Of a stretch of DNA of 64,000 nucleotides, positions 60,717 through 64,000 are shown one piece after another. The notes below the pieces were generated by a model. The model made no database searches. It saw nothing but the letters and a program-made list of their open reading frames with translations, and had not been told where the DNA came from. The number at the start of each line of letters is the position of its first letter. Within the stretch, counting starts at the first letter, position 1. Made by a program: the position numbers and the translations under genes. The DNA is taken from assembly GCA_026874595.1 (NCBI GenBank), contig CM049318.1, forward strand, positions 4,353,741 through 4,417,740, given 5' to 3'. This stretch comes from Sipunculus nudus. Lineage: Eukaryota; Annelida; Sipuncula; Golfingiida; Sipunculidae.

Positions 60717-60872
60717 TGTTACGAAAACAAATTTTTCAGGGGAAAATACTGGGCCGATCCGGGATCCGAACCAATGTCGGTGGCGCACAAGTGCGGCGGA
60801 CCAACCGCTTCGCTAGCAAAGCAAGCTTCACTAGCGAGACTGTTCGGTCCGCTTTTATGTCACCCCGTAACA
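60717..60872 (-). mobile_element. tRNA-like module, copy 1
   Basis: Bounded by TGTTACG and its inverse CGTAACA. On the minus strand it contains CTAGCGAAGCGGTTGG (polymerase III A-box-like), then GGTTCGGATCCCGGATC (B-box-like) at tRNA spacing. It is 156 bp. It looks like a tRNA-derived SINE-type unit with short inverted ends rather than a functional tRNA, because no anticodon stem can be drawn confidently. Confidence 0.6.
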
Positions 60873-60976
60873 GCATTCTGCTATTAGAACAAGACTAATT
60901 ATCCCAGGAGTCACACTCTGGTGAGCTTATTTCCTGGGCGACAAAGTTAACCGTCGCGTTAGATGAGCCCCCATTT

Positions 60977-61066
60977 TGTTACGAAGACAAAGTGTTGAGA
61001 GGAGAAATCCTGGGCCGATCCGGGAGTCGAACCCAGTTTGGTCCGCTTTTATGTCACCCCGTAACA
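60977..61066 (-). mobile_element. tRNA-like module, copy 2, internally deleted
   Basis: The same ends (TGTTACGAAGACAA and GTCACCCCGTAACA) but only 90 bp: the A-box half is missing and the B-box (GGTTCGACTCCCGGATC) remains. Confidence 0.6.
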
Positions 61067-61187
61067 CAGACCCCCTCTTAAGAGCGTTCTGCTATCAGAA
61101 CAAGACTAATTATCCCAGGAGTCACACTTTGGTGAGCTTATTCCCTGGGCCACAAAGTTAACCGTCACGTTAGACGAGCCCCCATTT

Positions 61188-61316
61188 TGTTATGAAAACA
61201 AATTGCTGAGGGGAAAAGACTTGGCCGATCCGGGAGTCGAGCCCAGGTCAGTGACGCACAAGTCCGGCGAACCAACCGCTTCGCTAGCAGTTCGGTCCGC
61301 TTTTATGTCACCCCGT

Positions 61317-61320
<4 letters not shown>
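61188..61320 (-). mobile_element. tRNA-like module, copy 3
   Basis: The A-box half (CTAGCGAAGCGGTTGG) and B-box half (GGCTCGACTCCCGGATC) are both present in 133 bp. It abuts an (AT)n tract. Between copies lies a shared spacer of 100-120 bp containing GACTAATTATCCCAGGAGTC, so the whole is a tandem of about 230-bp units. Confidence 0.6.

Positions 61321-61411
<91 letters not shown>
61321..61411. repeat. (AT)n microsatellite
   Basis: About 90 bases of uninterrupted AT dinucleotides directly behind the third tRNA-like module. Confidence 0.95.
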
Positions 61412-61412
<1 letters not shown>

Positions 61413-61990
61413 CATATGTGTGTATATGTCCAGGTGTATGTATGAATGTATTGGCCCCTGACTGCGATGTGGTCTTTAAATCACTGATATCTTAGCAATT
61501 TACAGTATGAGTACAGACTCTTTTTATGCCATTTAACACGGTAACCGCAAAGTTTATTACATCCGGTTTGTGTGTCTGATGCAGTCACCGACATCTGTGC
61601 TGCCGATGTTTAAGTCATCTCAAGCAGCATGTATCAAAGTTGCCTGAACATAATACAAGGAAACTATATATCAGCTAATAATATAATACAGGACTACCAA
61701 GTGCAAATGAATTAACACTGTACTTAGTAAAAAAACACAGCTTTACACCGGAACGTGTTCCGGCAAGGAATTTTTACGAGGCCCCTTGCATGTATCGTGG
61801 TCTATAGGCTATCCCATGTCTAATATATTGCTGTCTAAAAACGTGATCTCCTAAATGTCTGACCATGCAGAGGCGCTTGAATTGCTATGAGTGTATATTT
61901 CGGTTAAATTTGTTACTTTTATGGTAAACGTTTTTCACACTTTATGGGCCATCTCTTTATTATTTTACTTAATATTTGGGATAGGCAGGC

Positions 61991-62195
61991 AAGAACCCCG
62001 GTTGTTATGTCCGACAGCCATGTCACATCGATTAGCCATTGCCTAATCTTAAGGACGTGCGTGATTGGCTGAAACTTTGTTACGTCAGCGGTGTCACCAT
62101 CTGAAGACTCCATTAGTAAACATATCAACCAATCAGATAACTTGTCCTCAGTTGCTAAGCAATGGCTGTCGGACCTAACGACGGGGGCTTCGAAT
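61991..62195. mobile_element. Short inverted-repeat element (MITE-like)
   Basis: The left end GAACCCCGGTTGTTATGTCC followed by GACAGCCAT, and the right end read on the other strand GAAGCCCCCGTCGTTAGGTCC followed by GACAGCCAT, are inverted repeats of about 29 bp with few mismatches. The element is about 205 bp. The minus-strand frame 61919-62203 is a by-product of the inverted repeats. Confidence 0.75.
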
Positions 62196-62199
62196 TTTT

Positions 62200-63350
62200 G
62201 CATTATTTCTATCTGAAAAGTCGAAAGGATACATGTTTCCCCTCTCAGGGCAGGTATATATGAATAAAACCATAAAAAAACTTATCTACTTGGTTAATGG
62301 TTCATTTAAGGGTGATTTTAATATAGACAAGTGGTCTTTTTAGAGAGGTGGTCTTTCAAATATGTTCCATGCACTGTCATTTAGATGTATGCAAACGCAT
62401 ACATGATCATTAACTTACTTTCAGAACATTTATTTCCTGCAAATAACCAAAACTGTTTTCAGAATATAATTAGCCAATTAGGTTTAGTTCAAAATATCAA
62501 TAAGATTTACTGTATGCATGGATGATTTAAATGGCGCTAACAGGCTGTTTTTATATGTCTGCATGCCGCCACTTTTCATCTGGTGATCAAATAACGTCTA
62601 CGTATCGACACAAGGGTACCTAACAATACCGATCTTCATTTGTATTAAGGTGTGTGGATAAATCAATACAGCCCTATACAGATCATGCCCCTAACCCTTT
62701 TATATCCAGGTATAATTTAGCCTGTATATAGGATTGGATATACCCTGGGCCTATATATAGTCTATTTTATATCCATCTGGCTGAAATGTATCGGGTTACG
62801 TGACAAGACACATTAATAAACCTATCGCTGTAGAACTGGCTATATTGCGTCCCACATGCTAAATTTATAGAAAAAGAACTTCAGGTAAAACTACATTTCT
62901 TTTTAAAAGTATAACCGTGTCTTAAACCATCTTCAAAATCCCGTTTCTGTATGCAGCTATATATATGTGAGGACGAATTAACGATTGCTTGTCTACGCAT
63001 TTCTAATTAAGCCACAAAACCTTCGCTCTGCGGAATCGAGATTATCTCAGAAACCACAGAAGAAGTAATTTGACTTGTTCCTAAAACAGGTGTGACCGCA
63101 GACAGGATGTGAGAGGGGTATGTTTATCGCCGATGTCTGGGTGCAAATAGATAGTTACAAATAAAACTGTCAAAAGCGATCGCACTTACGCAGAGAGACA
63201 TAATATGATACTTGCCAGGGGATACATTTTCCGTGCAACAAAGTGTAATTTCAAACCAAATTATAAAACCAGGACAAGGTCTTATGTGGATGTATGAGGT
63301 GTGTGTGTGTGGTGTGCATATGTGCATGTGTTGAGGGGGGGGGGGGAGGC
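62200..63350. other. No supported gene
   Basis: AT-rich unique sequence with a GTGTGTG run at 63300-63312; the three short frames near 63124-63327 lack motifs. Confidence 0.45.
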
Positions 63351-63354
63351 TAAT

Positions 63355-63356
63355 AC

Positions 63357-63400
<44 letters not shown>
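63355..63400. repeat. (CT)n microsatellite with G10 run upstream
   Basis: G10-type run at 63336-63346 followed by CT dinucleotides and a CGCGCGC tail. Confidence 0.93.
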
Positions 63401-63407
<7 letters not shown>

Positions 63408-64000
63408 TTGCTTCATACCTGAACATAATAATATATCTCGTTGCGACGGAGTTATACATGCGAGGTCGAGGAATGGCACATTTTCTCTGTCAGTGTTAAG
63501 TAAATTAAATGAAAGGACTCCAAGAGTAAAGGGGAAGGTGAAAGCAAAAGGAATGCCATTCTTAATCAATAATCATCTGTAAAATCATCCAAACATGTTA
63601 AATTAAATATAAAGAAGGAAACATGATAAATGTTAAAAAAACGGACGTATTTAAAGATCACCACTGCAGATTTGTAGCCAGATATTAGGTTTCTATCCCG
63701 ATATGTGTGTGAGAAAGTGATTTTAAAATAAAAAAAATCTTCCAGCTCATCAATATATATTTTTTGCAATATCTAATAGAGGGGGTTAATTCTGAGGATT
63801 AGAATGTATATGAAGCTGAGGCTTAAATCTTTTTGAATAAAGAATTTAAAGTTAAATTTAAGCAAGGGATTTTGTCGAAACTAAGATATTCAAACAACTG
63901 TCCACTCATATGAGAAAGTATATTTCCAATACTGCATGTATGTTAAGTATTCTTGGCTTTGTTGCAGGGGGACAAGGGGACAGGTGCCCCTTACTTTTTT
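63400..64000. other. No supported gene at the window end
   Basis: Nothing recognised. Confidence 0.45.

Overview
This is a eukaryotic, AT-rich, repeat-dense genomic window. I see no bacterial gene organisation. The split genes, the (AT)n, (CT)n and (GA)n microsatellites, the degraded LINE pieces and a dispersed element carrying the TTTGTCCGTCGTCCGTCTG motif fit a lophotrochozoan, most likely a mollusc and perhaps a bivalve. That taxonomic call is an inference from repeat style and intron structure.

The best-supported gene is the 3' part of a class B1 (secretin-family) GPCR on the + strand. Eight exons from 14156 to 31040 encode TM2 to TM7 and the cytoplasmic tail. Reading phase agrees at every junction, and the family's 42-nt TM7 exon is present. 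The best fit is calcitonin/CGRP/DH31-receptor-like. The exons for TM1 and the hormone-binding ectodomain were not found, so the 5' end probably lies upstream. Its introns hold a 32-bp satellite (16.08-16.95 kb), an LTR-like element (18.58-19.24 kb), a 24-bp minisatellite, two copies of one inverted-repeat element, a tRNA-derived SINE with a clear target duplication (22.04-22.46 kb), and an unusual array in which the last exon-6 codons plus their splice donor are duplicated about 19 times (27.67-28.57 kb).

A second, smaller gene lies on the - strand (47855-51021). Two exons encode a short predicted secreted protein with one Ig-like domain; its intron contains 17-bp and 50-bp satellite arrays. 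An intronless 121-codon ORF with an N-myristoylation-type start (42809-43174, +) and a possible terminal exon (54220-54496, -) are less certain.

The rest is mainly transposon debris and tandem repeats. 1.2-3.45 kb (-) holds a broken non-LTR retrotransposon: 30-bp tandem units, an ORF1 start, an ORF1 body, an endonuclease piece and an ORF2 tail. 37.4-40.2 kb is a ~40-bp minisatellite split by an element made of five ~338-bp units, followed by a reverse-transcriptase fragment at 40.4-40.7 kb. 41.7-42.6 kb is a 30-bp satellite. 60.7-61.3 kb has three tandem copies of a tRNA-like module. 62.0-62.2 kb is a small inverted-repeat element. Long ORFs inside the tandem arrays are artefacts of repeat periodicity.
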